The notes beneath the pieces were generated by a model that saw nothing but the letters and a program-made list of their open reading frames with translations, was not told the DNA's origin and ran no database searches. DNA of 64,000 nucleotides from Tabrizicola sp. (lineage in GTDB: Bacteria; Pseudomonadota; Alphaproteobacteria; Rhodobacterales; Rhodobacteraceae): NCBI RefSeq assembly GCF_022842145.1, contig NZ_JALHQD010000003.1, forward strand, positions 248,001 to 312,000. Direction: 5' to 3'. Shown piece by piece: positions 1-8,548 of this stretch. A program made the position numbers and the translations under genes. Numbering within the stretch: position 1 is the first letter of the stretch; every line of letters starts with the position of its first letter.

Positions 1-185
1 GTGACATCCACCGCAGGATCGACGCCCTCTTTGCGCGGATGGCTCCGGGACTGGCCGTGGTGCCTTTGTCGGGCGAGGCGCTCTATCCGCGCATCCGGGC
101 GGCACATGCGATCGTGGCGACCAGCGAGACGGCGCTGTTCGCGAACGTGATCCTCCGCAAGGGGGTTATCGGTCCGGCGGGCTGA
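1..185 (+). CDS. RbsD/FucU-family mutarotase, C-terminal fragment
   Basis: This is the last 60 codons of a gene that enters from the left edge; the frame starts at base 3 and the stop is at 183-185. The tail ATSETALFANVILRKGVI closely resembles the conserved C-terminus of RbsD/FucU proteins (usually ATGETALYxNxILKKGV). Members are pyranase/mutarotases that interconvert anomers of ribose or fucose in the cytoplasm. A ROK regulator starts 4 bases downstream, so the two are probably co-transcribed and belong with the sugar importer at 2.7-12.4 kb. Whether the sugar is fucose-like or ribose-like cannot be told from the fragment. Confidence 0.75.
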   Translation, partial: DIHRRIDALFARMAPGLAVVPLSGEALYPRIRAAHAIVATSETALFANVILRKGVIGPAG

Positions 186-189
186 TCGC

Positions 190-1395
190 ATGCAGGACGT
201 CTCGCCCAACTCGCTGGAGGTTCTGCGCGGCACCAATCAGTCGGGCATGCGCGACCACAACGAACGTCTGGTCCTGTCGCTGGTCCGGCGGCATGGGGCG
301 CTGGCGAAGTCCGACATCGCGCGGATGACGGGGCTCTCGGCGCAGACGGTCAGCGTGATCATGCGGGGGCTGGAGCAGGACGGGCTTCTGGAACGTGGCC
401 AGCCGGTGCGGGGCAAGGTGGGGCAACCCTCGGTCCCGATGTCGCTGGCCGCCGAAGGGGCGTTCTTTCTGGGGCTGAAGGTTGGGCGACGGTCGGCGGA
501 CCTTGTGCTGACCGATTTCCGGGGTCGGCTGCGGGCGGCGCGGCGGAAGGTCTATCGCTATCCCACGCCGGACACGGTGGTCGGCTTCGTGCGTGAGGCG
601 GCTCCGGCGCTGGCGAGGGAGTTGCCGGTTGCGCTGCGAAGCCGGGTGATGGGGATGGGCGTGGCGATGCCGTTCCAGCTGTGGAACTGGGTGTCGATCA
701 TCGGCGCGCCGCAGTCCGAAATGGACGCGTGGCGGACCCGCGATCTGGCGGCAGAGCTGGGGGCCGCCACGGGCCTGCCGGTCTATGTCCAGAACGACGC
801 GACCTCGGCCTGCGGGGCGGAGCTGATCTTCGGGACGGGGGAGCGGCCGAAGGACTTCCTCTATTTCTACTTCGGGACCTTCATCGGGGGTGGGCTGGTG
901 ATGAACGGCCAGCTGTTCCTGGGGCGGACCGGCAACGCGGCGGCGGTGGGGTCGATCCAGGTACCCGCGCCGGGCGGGGGAACACGTCGGCTGATCGACC
1001 TGGCCTCGATGTCGGTGCTGGCCGAGGCGATGGAGGCGGCGGGCGAGGGGTCGGACCACCTCTGGTCGCAGCACGATCGCTGGGAGGTCTCGGAGAGGGT
1101 ACTGTCGGCTTGGCTGAATCAGGCGGCAGGGGCGCTGGCCCATGCCACGCTGGCGGCGGCGGCGCTGCTGGAGATCGAGGCGGTGCTGATCGACGGGTGG
1201 ATGCCTTTGGGGGTGCGGGCCGAACTGGTGCGGCGGACCCGGGGGGCGTTGCTGGGGCTGGACCTTGCCGGGATCGAGCCGCCGTTGATCCGGGAGGGGA
1301 CGGTGGGGGCGGACGCCCGGGCTCTGGGGGCCGCAGCGATTCCGTTGTCGCAGAGGTATCTGATCGACCAGAACGCGGCCGTGCGGGAGGGGTAG
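190..1395 (+). CDS. ROK-family transcriptional regulator
   Basis: A 401-residue protein with an N-terminal winged helix-turn-helix at about residues 27-75 (LAKSDIARMTGLSAQTVS) followed by a ROK sugar-kinase-like domain to the C-terminus. The glycine-rich GTFIGGGLVMNG segment of ROK proteins is present. The usual ROK zinc motif CxCGxxGC is missing: the equivalent stretch reads PAPGGGTRRLIDLAS, so this member probably binds no structural zinc. ROK regulators sense sugars and repress sugar-catabolic genes. It sits 4 bases after the mutarotase stop codon and is therefore likely a local regulator of the carbohydrate locus, alongside the LacI-type protein at 11.3 kb. Confidence 0.85.
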   Translation: MQDVSPNSLEVLRGTNQSGMRDHNERLVLSLVRRHGALAKSDIARMTGLSAQTVSVIMRGLEQDGLLERGQPVRGKVGQPSVPMSLAAEGAFFLGLKVGRRSADLVLTDFRGRLRAARRKVYRYPTPDTVVGFVREAAPALARELPVALRSRVMGMGVAMPFQLWNWVSIIGAPQSEMDAWRTRDLAAELGAATGLPVYVQNDATSACGAELIFGTGERPKDFLYFYFGTFIGGGLVMNGQLFLGRTGNAAAVGSIQVPAPGGGTRRLIDLASMSVLAEAMEAAGEGSDHLWSQHDRWEVSERVLSAWLNQAAGALAHATLAAAALLEIEAVLIDGWMPLGVRAELVRRTRGALLGLDLAGIEPPLIREGTVGADARALGAAAIPLSQRYLIDQNAAVREG

Positions 1396-1396
1396 T

Positions 1397-1610
1397 GCCC
1401 GCGTGTGGGCAGGGGTGCGGGGTTTTTGGATTCAAGGGGTTGGGTGTGGGCGTTTACGGTTTGGTAACGGGTGCCCCCCCACCCCAGCCCTCCCCCACGG
1501 AGGGGTGTGCGTTTGGCTGGCATTGGTGTGGGGGCCGCAAGGGAGCCCCCTCTGGCGGGCGGCCGGGGGTTTCACACCCCCGGACCCCCGTGGGATATTT
1601 GAGAACAGGC
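1397..1610. repeat. Intergenic repeat region behind the ROK gene
   Basis: The stretch starts just after the ROK stop codon. Bases 1397-1470 resemble segments at 24313-24395 and 31220-31295, sharing a GCGTGGGC-like start, AAGGGGTTGG (or AAGGGCCTGG) and a GTTTGGTAAC/GGTTAACC-like end. Bases 1470-1499 are a C-rich block essentially identical to 8549-8578. Around 1560-1585 a strong hairpin is possible (CCGGGGG, then TTTCACA, then CCCCCGG). No coding potential is evident. It may act as a transcription terminator as well as a dispersed repeat. Confidence 0.6.
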
Positions 1611-1645
1611 AAGAGTCGAGACAGTGTGGGGGCTGCAAGCTTATT

Positions 1646-2596
1646 TCATGCCCTCCAGATCAACTCTGTATCCTTGTTAGTCCGCATTATATGAATCTGG
1701 TTGATCCCGGACTTGTTGATCCTGTCGGCGGCGCGCCTAAAGTTCTGTTCATAGTTGGGCGGCGGAAGTATTGTCGCAATCTCGCGTCCAACTCTAGTAA
1801 ATTGAATATTCTTCCAGCTTGACTTACTGTCGATAGAGAAAAGAATTAAAATGGAAATGTCTTCCGCTCTAAACGGGCTCCAAGCTGAGAATCCTTGGAA
1901 GACAGGATTGAACGGAGGCAAGTACTGTACAGAAGTGGTTGGGGCCATTAATCCCGCTTCTGCAAGCCTCATCCAACGAGAGTAGCCCGACCCACGGTCG
2001 AACTCTTCGGAGTAATCAACGGCTTCACCGACGCTTAGCTCCCAAACTGAGCTAAAATCTTGAGCGATTTCCTGACTGAGTTCAGAAACTGCTCTGAGCG
2101 TTGAAGCGCTGAATGCACCGGGTTGTCTTACCTCACCAGCGAGAATTCGTCCAAACAAGTCTTGAAGTCGTTCCGATGAGGCATCTTCTGCGAAACGACT
2201 GAATGTATTGAGCCAGTCTTGATCTACGTCCGACTTGGGCACTGCTGAGTCAGCATTGCTAGCGATTTGGTCTGCAGCAGCCTTGGCGATTCTTACTCGG
2301 TTTTCTGCTTTCCGGATTGCTTCGGGTAAGTAGACTTCCGCAGCCGCTTGAATCAACGATGGGTCTTCCGAGCACTTTTCTGCTACTGCCTTAGCTAAGG
2401 CCTGCGCAACAAGCGAAGTTGCAGCTGTTCGGTCTTCTACGCTCTGTGCTTTCTGGTGAAGCCATGCCGCTGGTATGCTCGTCAATCCGCCCAATAAAGT
2501 GCTTATGCTTTTGAAGAAGGATTTCTTGACGGGTTCAGGAACACCACTAACAGCTTCCGTGAGTGCCCCAAAAACACCCTTATCGTCGTTCGTCAC
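1646..2596 (-). CDS. DUF2806-like hypothetical protein
   Basis: A 316-residue protein, helical and alanine-rich in its first half, with FGRILAGEVRQPGAFSAST at about residues 148-166. That segment matches the typical core of DUF2806 proteins (a helical stretch before RILAGEI..PGSFS). No signal peptide or membrane segment is evident and no catalytic motif was recognised. The gene is clearly more AT-rich than its neighbours and its codon use differs from them. It sits alone between the ROK gene and the convergently placed end of the sugar operon, which suggests a horizontally acquired cargo gene. DUF2806 genes are often found in variable regions; function unknown. Confidence 0.6.
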   Translation of the reverse strand: MTNDDKGVFGALTEAVSGVPEPVKKSFFKSISTLLGGLTSIPAAWLHQKAQSVEDRTAATSLVAQALAKAVAEKCSEDPSLIQAAAEVYLPEAIRKAENRVRIAKAAADQIASNADSAVPKSDVDQDWLNTFSRFAEDASSERLQDLFGRILAGEVRQPGAFSASTLRAVSELSQEIAQDFSSVWELSVGEAVDYSEEFDRGSGYSRWMRLAEAGLMAPTTSVQYLPPFNPVFQGFSAWSPFRAEDISILILFSIDSKSSWKNIQFTRVGREIATILPPPNYEQNFRRAADRINKSGINQIHIMRTNKDTELIWRA

Positions 2597-2675
2597 ATCA
2601 GTTTCTCCGTAGCGCTATTTGCCTTAGGCTGAGCACCTTTCAGATAAAACCACAAGTGAAACCAAGGCAGGCGTT

Positions 2676-4298
2676 TCACCCCCTCGCCAAATCCTCAAAC
2701 AGCCGGGCCACTCCCTCCGCGCCCGGATCGTTGTGGCCCTTGAGTTTGTCGGCGGCGAGGTAGCTGGCTCGGCCTGCCTTGGCACGGGTCATTTGGGCCG
2801 TCGCGTTGGCGCCCTCGCGGGCGGCTTTTGCCGCCGCTTGGACGCCTTGAGGCAGGGCGGCGAGGGCGGGGGCTAGCGCGTCGATCATGGTGCGGTGGCC
2901 GGGGGCGGCGCCTCCCACTTGCATCACGCGGTCGAGGCCTGCAGTGAGGGCTCCGATCCAGGTTTTGCCGGAGGCCGAGGCGTCGCCTGCGGCGGCGAAG
3001 AAGATGGCGAGGAGGACCCCCGAGGAGCCTCCCATCGTCTGGCTCAACTCCATGCCGATGGCGCGGTAAAGCTGCGTCGGGTCGGCGAGGGGGAGGCGGT
3101 CGAGGGCGCTGAGAAGGGCGCGGGCGGCCCCGGAAAGGGTGCTGCCGGTGTCGCCGTCTCCCGACTTGGCGTCGAGGAGGTTCAGGTCGGATTCGATGGC
3201 GATGAGGGCTTTGCAGCAGCGTTCAATCAGGGCGCGGCGGGCGGGGTGGGCGCTGGGGACGGGCTGGATCGGTGCGAGGCCGTCGGGGAGTGGCCTTACG
3301 GCGACCGCTCCGAACGGGGAGAGGCCGGGCCAGGCATGGGGAGAGACGGGGGCAGCGAGGCTGGTCACTTGCGCGTGGTCGACCGGGAGGAGCGAGACGG
3401 AAAAGCCGTGCATGTCGAGCGAGGTCATCAGGGGGGCGGGGCCGATCATCCATTTGACGCGTCCCCCGAGGGGGGAGCGGGCGAGTTCTTCGGCGAGTAC
3501 GGACATCTCTAGCGGCGTGGTGGAGCCGAGGTTGTTGAGAAGCGCCACATGGTCGCCGGGGCCGGTGTGGGGCAGGAGTTTTTCGGAGACCATCTGCATG
3601 GCCGAACGAGCGCCGGAGAAGTCGACCTGTTCGATCCCGGCCTCACCGTGGATGCCGAGGCCAAGCTCGGCCATGCCCGAGGCGATGCGGTCTTCCTTGG
3701 GCGAGCCGGGGACGGTGCAGGTGTCCAGCGACATGCCGATGGAGATCGCGCCCTTGATGGTGGCGGTGGCGGCGGCAGTGATGGTGTCGAGGTCGGCGCC
3801 GGATTCGGCCATCGCCCCGGCAATCTTGTGGACGAAGAGGGTTCCGGCGACGCCCCTTGCCTGCGGCAGGTCGGGAAGGGCGATGTCGTCGTCGACGATG
3901 ACCATGCTGACCTTGAGGCCGAAGGCGCGGGCGCGCTCGGCCGCGAGGCCGAAGTTCAGCCGGTCGCCGGTGTAGTTCTTCACGATCAGGAGGCAGCCTG
4001 CCTTGCCGGTGACGGCGAGGATGCCGGCGAGGACCGCGTCGACGGAGGGGGAGGCGAAGACATCACCGCAGACGGCGGCGGTGAGCATTCCTTGGCCGAC
4101 GAACCCGGCGTGGCTGGGTTCATGCCCGGAGCCGCCGCCTGATACCAGTGCCACCTTTGAGCGGTCCCAGTCGGTGCGGACGACGACGCGGATATGGGGG
4201 TAGCCGTCGAGGCGGGCGAGCTTGCCTCCGCTGGTTCTGAGAAGGCCGTCGATGGCTTCGGTGATGAGGCTCTCACGGGAGTTCATGAACTGTTTCAT
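2676..4298 (-). CDS. Fused DhaK-DhaL dihydroxyacetone-type kinase
   Basis: A 540-residue ATP-dependent kinase of the dihydroxyacetone kinase family. The N-terminal DhaK domain (about 1-330) has the glycine-rich SGGGSGHEPSHAGFVGQG motif and the substrate-binding histidine region LGLGIHGEAGIE, where DhaK forms a covalent hemiaminal with a keto-triose or tetrose. The C-terminal DhaL domain (about 355-540) carries the Mg-ATP loop DAKSGDGDTGSTL. It is the last gene of the ABC importer operon and its ATG overlaps the ATPase stop codon (ATGA at 4295-4298). Dihydroxyacetone is the default substrate, but related enzymes phosphorylate erythrulose and other ketoses, so the importer may carry a polyol oxidised to such a ketose. 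Confidence 0.85.
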   Translation of the reverse strand: MKQFMNSRESLITEAIDGLLRTSGGKLARLDGYPHIRVVVRTDWDRSKVALVSGGGSGHEPSHAGFVGQGMLTAAVCGDVFASPSVDAVLAGILAVTGKAGCLLIVKNYTGDRLNFGLAAERARAFGLKVSMVIVDDDIALPDLPQARGVAGTLFVHKIAGAMAESGADLDTITAAATATIKGAISIGMSLDTCTVPGSPKEDRIASGMAELGLGIHGEAGIEQVDFSGARSAMQMVSEKLLPHTGPGDHVALLNNLGSTTPLEMSVLAEELARSPLGGRVKWMIGPAPLMTSLDMHGFSVSLLPVDHAQVTSLAAPVSPHAWPGLSPFGAVAVRPLPDGLAPIQPVPSAHPARRALIERCCKALIAIESDLNLLDAKSGDGDTGSTLSGAARALLSALDRLPLADPTQLYRAIGMELSQTMGGSSGVLLAIFFAAAGDASASGKTWIGALTAGLDRVMQVGGAAPGHRTMIDALAPALAALPQGVQAAAKAAREGANATAQMTRAKAGRASYLAADKLKGHNDPGAEGVARLFEDLARG

Positions 4299-5317
4299 GG
4301 GGTTGGCCTTTCAGATGCGGGCGACTGGATACGGTTTCCGGCGGCGTCGAACCAGAGGGGGTTGTGCGGGCGGATGTGGAGGGTTTCGCCGGGTTTCAGG
4401 GCGGTGTGGGGTTCGGTCAGGGTGATGAGGCTGTGGGGGCCGAGGGCAAGGTGCAGGCGGGTCTGGTCGCCGAGGTGTTCCACCCGCGTGATGGTGGCGG
4501 GTTGGCCGTCGCCGGTGTGGATGTGTTCGGGTCTTAGGCCGATCTGCGCGGCGTTCGGGGGCGCGCCGGGGAAGGCGGCGGCGGGCAGGAGGTTGATGTG
4601 CGGCTGGCCGAGGCGGGAGGCGACGTAGGTCGAGACGGGCTCCTCGTAGATCTGGCGGGGGGTGCCGAACTGGACGAGGCGGCCGTGGTCGAGGACGCCG
4701 ACGTGGGTGGCCATGGTCATCGCCTCGATCTGGTCGTGGGTCACGTAGAGGAAGGTGGCGCCCATGTCGGCGTGGATGCGCTTGAGCTCGATCCGGAGGT
4801 CGGCGCGGAGTTTGGCGTCGAGGGAGGACAGGGGTTCGTCCATCAGGTAGATGCGGGGGTTGCGGACCAGCGCGCGGCCGATGGAGACGCGCTGCATCTC
4901 GCCCCCCGACAGGGCCGTGGCCTTGTTGTCGAGCTTGTGGGGGATGCGGAGGACTTCGGCCACTTCGGCGACGCGTTTGGCGATCTGCGGTTCGGGCATC
5001 GCGATCATCGGGGAGCGGAGCGGGAAGGCGAGGTTCTCGCGGACGGTGAGGTGGGGGTAGAGGGAGTATTGCTGGAAGACCATCGCCACGTCGCGCTGGG
5101 CGGGGGTGTCTTGCAGGACGGATTGGCCGCCGATGCGGATGTCACCGGCGTCGGGTTTGTCGAGGCCGGCGATGAGGCGGAGGGTCGTGGTTTTGCCGGC
5201 TCCGGTGGGGCCGAGGAGGACGACGAAGGCGCCTGTCGGAATGGTGAGGGAGACGTTCTGCAGGGCCTGGGTGGCGCCGTAGGATTTGGACAGGTTGGAG
5301 AGCGTGACCTCAGCCAT
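4295..5317 (-). CDS. Sugar ABC importer ATP-binding protein (second of two)
   Basis: A MalK/UgpC-type ATPase of about 340 residues. It has Walker A GPTGAGKTT, signature LSGGEMQR (a variant of LSGGQ), Walker B IYLMDEPLSSLD and H-loop YVTHDQIEAM, followed by a C-terminal regulatory domain. I chose the ATG at 5317 (protein starting MAEVTLSNL), which overlaps the upstream ATPase stop by 8 bases. A longer frame to 5353 would overlap by 44 bases. Two distinct ATPases in one importer operon is the arrangement of the GlpS/GlpT-type glycerol and several polyol transporters, which suggests an ATPase heterodimer. Confidence 0.87.
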   Translation of the reverse strand: MAEVTLSNLSKSYGATQALQNVSLTIPTGAFVVLLGPTGAGKTTTLRLIAGLDKPDAGDIRIGGQSVLQDTPAQRDVAMVFQQYSLYPHLTVRENLAFPLRSPMIAMPEPQIAKRVAEVAEVLRIPHKLDNKATALSGGEMQRVSIGRALVRNPRIYLMDEPLSSLDAKLRADLRIELKRIHADMGATFLYVTHDQIEAMTMATHVGVLDHGRLVQFGTPRQIYEEPVSTYVASRLGQPHINLLPAAAFPGAPPNAAQIGLRPEHIHTGDGQPATITRVEHLGDQTRLHLALGPHSLITLTEPHTALKPGETLHIRPHNPLWFDAAGNRIQSPASERPTP

Positions 5318-6404
5318 GATGGACCCCGGCGTTTGCGGCGGTGCGGAGGGCACGGCCGCTGGTGGCGTCGAAGAGCGCGAGGCGGGGGGCGTTGAGGGCG
5401 AGGCCGGTGAGGGCTCCGGCGGTGGCCGGAAGGGCGGAGGAGGTGCGGGACTTCACGGTGCCGAAGGGGGTGGAGAGGGTGACGATCTGGGTGGTGCCGA
5501 GGTATTCGACGGCCTCGATCCGGCCGCGGAGGGGGGCGGTGTCGGAGAGGGCGACGTGTTCGGGGCGCACGCCGAGGACCAATGCGCCTGAGGCGGGTTC
5601 GTGGAGTTGGGGGAGAGGGGTGGGGATGTCGCCGAGGGCGATGGTCTCGGCCCCGGCGGCGGCGGTGCCTTCGAAGCGGAGGAAGTTCATCGAGGGGCTG
5701 CCGATGAAGTCGGCGACGAAGAGGGTGGCGGGGTGGTCGTAGATGTCCTGCGGGGTGCCGAACTGTTCGACGACGCCGTGGTTCATGACGACGATCTTGT
5801 CGCCCATCTGCATCGCTTCCAGCTGGTCGTGGGTGACGTAGACGGTGGTGGCGTGCATGCGGTCGTGCAACGCGCGAAGCTCTTCGGCCATGATCTCGCG
5901 GAATTCGGCGTCGAGGGCACCGAGGGGTTCGTCCATCATGAAGGCCTTGGGGTTGCGGACGATGGCGCGGCCTAGGGCGACGCGCTGACGGTCGCCTCCG
6001 GAAAGGCCGCCGACGGGGCTGTCGAGCATGTGGTCGATGCGGAGGATCTTGGCGACCTCGGCCACCTTCTGCGCGACCTGGGCCTTCGGGACGCCCTGGC
6101 TGACCAGCGGATAGGCGATGTTCTTGCGGACGTTCATGTGCGGGTAAAGCGCGAACATCTGGAAGACCATCGCGATGTCGCGCTGACTGGCGGGGCGCTG
6201 GGAGACGTCTTCGCCGTCGATCAGGATTTCGCCGGAGGTCGGAAGCTCCAGCCCGGCGATCATGCGCAGGGTGGTGGTCTTGCCGCAGCCGGACGGGCCG
6301 AGGAGCATGAAGAACTCGCCGTCCTTGATGGTGAAGGACGAGCCCTTCACGGCGGTGAAGGCGCCGAATTCCTTGCGGAGGTTTCTGATGACGATCTCGG
6401 CCAA
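5310..6404 (-). CDS. Sugar ABC importer ATP-binding protein (first of two)
   Basis: A 364-residue MalK/UgpC-type ATPase. Visible motifs are Walker A GPSGCGKTT, signature LSGGDRQR (Q replaced by D), Walker B KAFMMDEPLGALD and H-loop YVTHDQLEAM, with a C-terminal TOBE-like regulatory domain. The start is a TTG preceded at good spacing by GGAG in CGGAGTAAGCC. It follows the 62-residue membrane protein by 3 bases. It probably pairs with the adjacent ATPase to energise the permeases at 7585-9634. Confidence 0.87.
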   Translation of the reverse strand: MAEIVIRNLRKEFGAFTAVKGSSFTIKDGEFFMLLGPSGCGKTTTLRMIAGLELPTSGEILIDGEDVSQRPASQRDIAMVFQMFALYPHMNVRKNIAYPLVSQGVPKAQVAQKVAEVAKILRIDHMLDSPVGGLSGGDRQRVALGRAIVRNPKAFMMDEPLGALDAEFREIMAEELRALHDRMHATTVYVTHDQLEAMQMGDKIVVMNHGVVEQFGTPQDIYDHPATLFVADFIGSPSMNFLRFEGTAAAGAETIALGDIPTPLPQLHEPASGALVLGVRPEHVALSDTAPLRGRIEAVEYLGTTQIVTLSTPFGTVKSRTSSALPATAGALTGLALNAPRLALFDATSGRALRTAANAGVHHG

Positions 6405-6407
6405 GGC

Positions 6408-6596
6408 TTACTCCGGGAAATGCGAGACGATGATGAACATCACCGTGCCGGTCAGGGTCACAAGGAAGGACCAGGTGTAGGCCCAGAGGAAGAAGGGTTG
6501 CATCAGCATCACCACGCCCAAGGCGATCAGGATGGTCGCCAGCATCTCCCACGGGCCACGGCGGAGGCGGAGGAGGCCGGAAAGGAAGGTGGTCAT
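6408..6596 (-). CDS. Small two-helix membrane protein in ABC operon
   Basis: A 62-residue protein with two hydrophobic segments (about 16-34 and 38-58) and a basic N-terminus (LLRLRRGPWE). Its ATG overlaps the stop of the nitronate-monooxygenase-like gene (ATGA at 6593-6596), and the first ATPase starts 3 bases after its stop, so it is firmly within the operon. Small membrane proteins (for example DUF2160) occupy similar positions in GlpSTPQV-type importer operons. This one is shorter and I cannot assign it to that family. A role in assembling or regulating the transporter is inference. Confidence 0.7.
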   Translation of the reverse strand: MTTFLSGLLRLRRGPWEMLATILIALGVVMLMQPFFLWAYTWSFLVTLTGTVMFIIVSHFPE

Positions 6597-7588
6597 GGGA
6601 TCCTCATGCTCGCTTCTGCCTCTGACCAGAGTCGGGAGACGATCTGGGCGGCAGGTTCTACCTGGGTGATCGCACCGACGCCGGTCCCTGCGTACAGCAC
6701 GGCAGAGAGGAGCGCGCCCTCGGCACCGCGGTTGGGGGGCGTGTCAGAATAGCGGGCGATTGCCTCGGTCCCGTGGCGGTAGAGGATTTCGCCTTCGCCG
6801 GGGCGCGTGCCGGCGAGGGGACACCCGGCAGCCTCCCATGCGGCGAGGGTGTCGTTGCGCAGGGCACGGTGCGCGGCATTCCAGCCGCCGTCGAAGCAGA
6901 GCGTGTAAGCGGCGTCCCCATCGGTCGCAGCTATGATGGCCTGCTTGTAGACGTCATGGGCGCCGGATTCGGTGGAGGCGACGAACCGGGTGCCCATCAT
7001 AACGCCCGCCGCGCCCTGCGTTATGGCATGAGCTATGGAGGAGCCGGTCGCGATGCCGCCTGCGGCGATGACGGGAAGGTCACCGGCTTCGTTCAAGACC
7101 TGGGGCAGGAGGGAAGCGAGCGGTGTGCTTGACTGGACATGGCCCCCGGCCTCGATGCCTTGTGCGATCAGGAAATCCACCCCAGCGTCGCGGGCCGCGC
7201 GGGCACCCAGCGGGTGGCCGACCTGAACGCCTACTTTGACCCCTGCGGAGCGGGCCCGGGCAATTCGGGCGGGATCGACGCCCCAGCTGAACGTTACGAG
7301 GGGCACTCCGGCGTCGAGTGCGGCATCAAACGCTTCGCACGGGAAATGCAGGACAAAGTTGGCGAAGAAGGGGTTGCCGTCTGCCTTGGCTTTGGTGGCG
7401 GCGATGGCTTGCGTTGCGGCGTCCGGGGTCGACCATGACAGGGCAAGGCCGCCAAGGCCACCGGCGCGCGCCACTGCGGATGCCAGCGGTGTGATCGCGC
7501 AAGAGCCTATGGGGGCCTGCACTATGGGAAGCCGCTGCCCGGTGAGCGACAGGAAGCGCCGGACCTGGGGTGAGTCGATGAGCATCAT
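6593..7588 (-). CDS. Nitronate monooxygenase-like flavoprotein
   Basis: A 331-residue FMN TIM barrel of the nitronate monooxygenase (2-nitropropane dioxygenase) family. It shows the N-terminal PIVQAPIGSCAITPLASAVA, the QGIEAGGHVQSS active-site region with the family histidine, the phosphate-binding VIAAGGIATGSSIAHAI, and GVMMGTRFVASTES. Family members oxidise alkyl nitronates such as propionate-3-nitronate; some related sequences are FabK enoyl reductases. Its ATG overlaps the permease stop (7585-7588) and its stop overlaps the small membrane protein start, so it is translationally coupled inside a sugar importer operon. That placement is unusual. Confidence 0.8.
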   Translation of the reverse strand: MMLIDSPQVRRFLSLTGQRLPIVQAPIGSCAITPLASAVARAGGLGGLALSWSTPDAATQAIAATKAKADGNPFFANFVLHFPCEAFDAALDAGVPLVTFSWGVDPARIARARSAGVKVGVQVGHPLGARAARDAGVDFLIAQGIEAGGHVQSSTPLASLLPQVLNEAGDLPVIAAGGIATGSSIAHAITQGAAGVMMGTRFVASTESGAHDVYKQAIIAATDGDAAYTLCFDGGWNAAHRALRNDTLAAWEAAGCPLAGTRPGEGEILYRHGTEAIARYSDTPPNRGAEGALLSAVLYAGTGVGAITQVEPAAQIVSRLWSEAEASMRIP

Positions 7589-8526
7589 TTTCGCACCGCT
7601 CCGAAGGTGATCCCGCGCAGAAGGTGTTTGCGCAGAAGGATGGTGAAGATCATCACGGGGAGAAGGAAGAGGGTCGCCCCGGCGGCCACGGCGGGCCAGT
7701 CCTGGCCGCCGACGCCGATGATCGTGGGGATGAAGGGCGGGGCGGTCTGGGCGTTGCCGCTCGTGAGCAGGACGGCGAAGGCGTATTCGTTCCAGGCGAA
7801 GATCAGGCAGAAGATCGCGGTGGAGGCGATGCCGGTGGCGGCTTGCGGCAGGACGACTTTGCGGAAGGCCTGGAAGCGGGTGTAGCCGTCGATCAGGGCG
7901 GCCTCTTCGTATTCGCGGGGGATCTCGTCGATGAAGCCTTTCAGGAGCCAGACCGCGAGGGAGATGTTCACCCCGGTGTAGAGGAGGATCATCCCGAGAT
8001 GCGTGTCCGAAAGGCCAAGCTCGCGGTACATGAGGTAGATCGGGATCGCGACAGCGATGGGGGGCATCATCCGGGTCGAGAGGATGAAGAAGAGGAGGTC
8101 GTCCTTGAGCGGGACCTTGAAGCGGCTGAACGCATAGGCGGCCAGCGTGCCTAGGATGATCGAAAGCGCGGTCGAGCCGAAGCCGATGATGACCGAGTTC
8201 AGGAAGCGTTCGCCAAAGCGGGAGGGGCCGGTGATGATGGTGCCCTGGCGGCGGGCGATTTCCTCCATGATCCCGTCGGGGGGCGGGAGGGTTTCAAGCT
8301 CGGACACGGCAGGGCGGGTGCGGGTGGTGAAAAGGTTCACGTAGCCTTCGACCGTGGGGTCGAAGAACACCTTTGGCGGATAGGAGATCGAGTCGGGGCC
8401 GGTCTTGAAGCTGGTGGAGATGATCCACACCAGCGGCAGGAGGGTGATGATCGTGTAAAGCGTGACCAGAATGCCCGCGCCCCATTTCGAGGCCTTGGAA
8501 GGTTCGGTGACGGAATAGGCGCTCAT
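7585..8526 (-). CDS. Sugar ABC importer permease, MalG type
   Basis: An inner-membrane permease of about 313 residues with six predicted helices and the EAA loop EYEEAALIDGYTRFQAFRKV about 100 residues from the C-terminus, typical of carbohydrate uptake CUT1 transporters. I start it at ATG 8526 (MSAYSVTEPSKASK) because GAAGGAGCG lies just upstream. A longer in-frame reading to 8577 runs into the C-rich intergenic repeat. A soluble insertion follows helix 1 (about residues 45-110). Confidence 0.87.
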   Translation of the reverse strand: MSAYSVTEPSKASKWGAGILVTLYTIITLLPLVWIISTSFKTGPDSISYPPKVFFDPTVEGYVNLFTTRTRPAVSELETLPPPDGIMEEIARRQGTIITGPSRFGERFLNSVIIGFGSTALSIILGTLAAYAFSRFKVPLKDDLLFFILSTRMMPPIAVAIPIYLMYRELGLSDTHLGMILLYTGVNISLAVWLLKGFIDEIPREYEEAALIDGYTRFQAFRKVVLPQAATGIASTAIFCLIFAWNEYAFAVLLTSGNAQTAPPFIPTIIGVGGQDWPAVAAGATLFLLPVMIFTILLRKHLLRGITFGAVRK

Positions 8527-8548
8527 CGGTGCGCTCCTTCTTGGGCTT

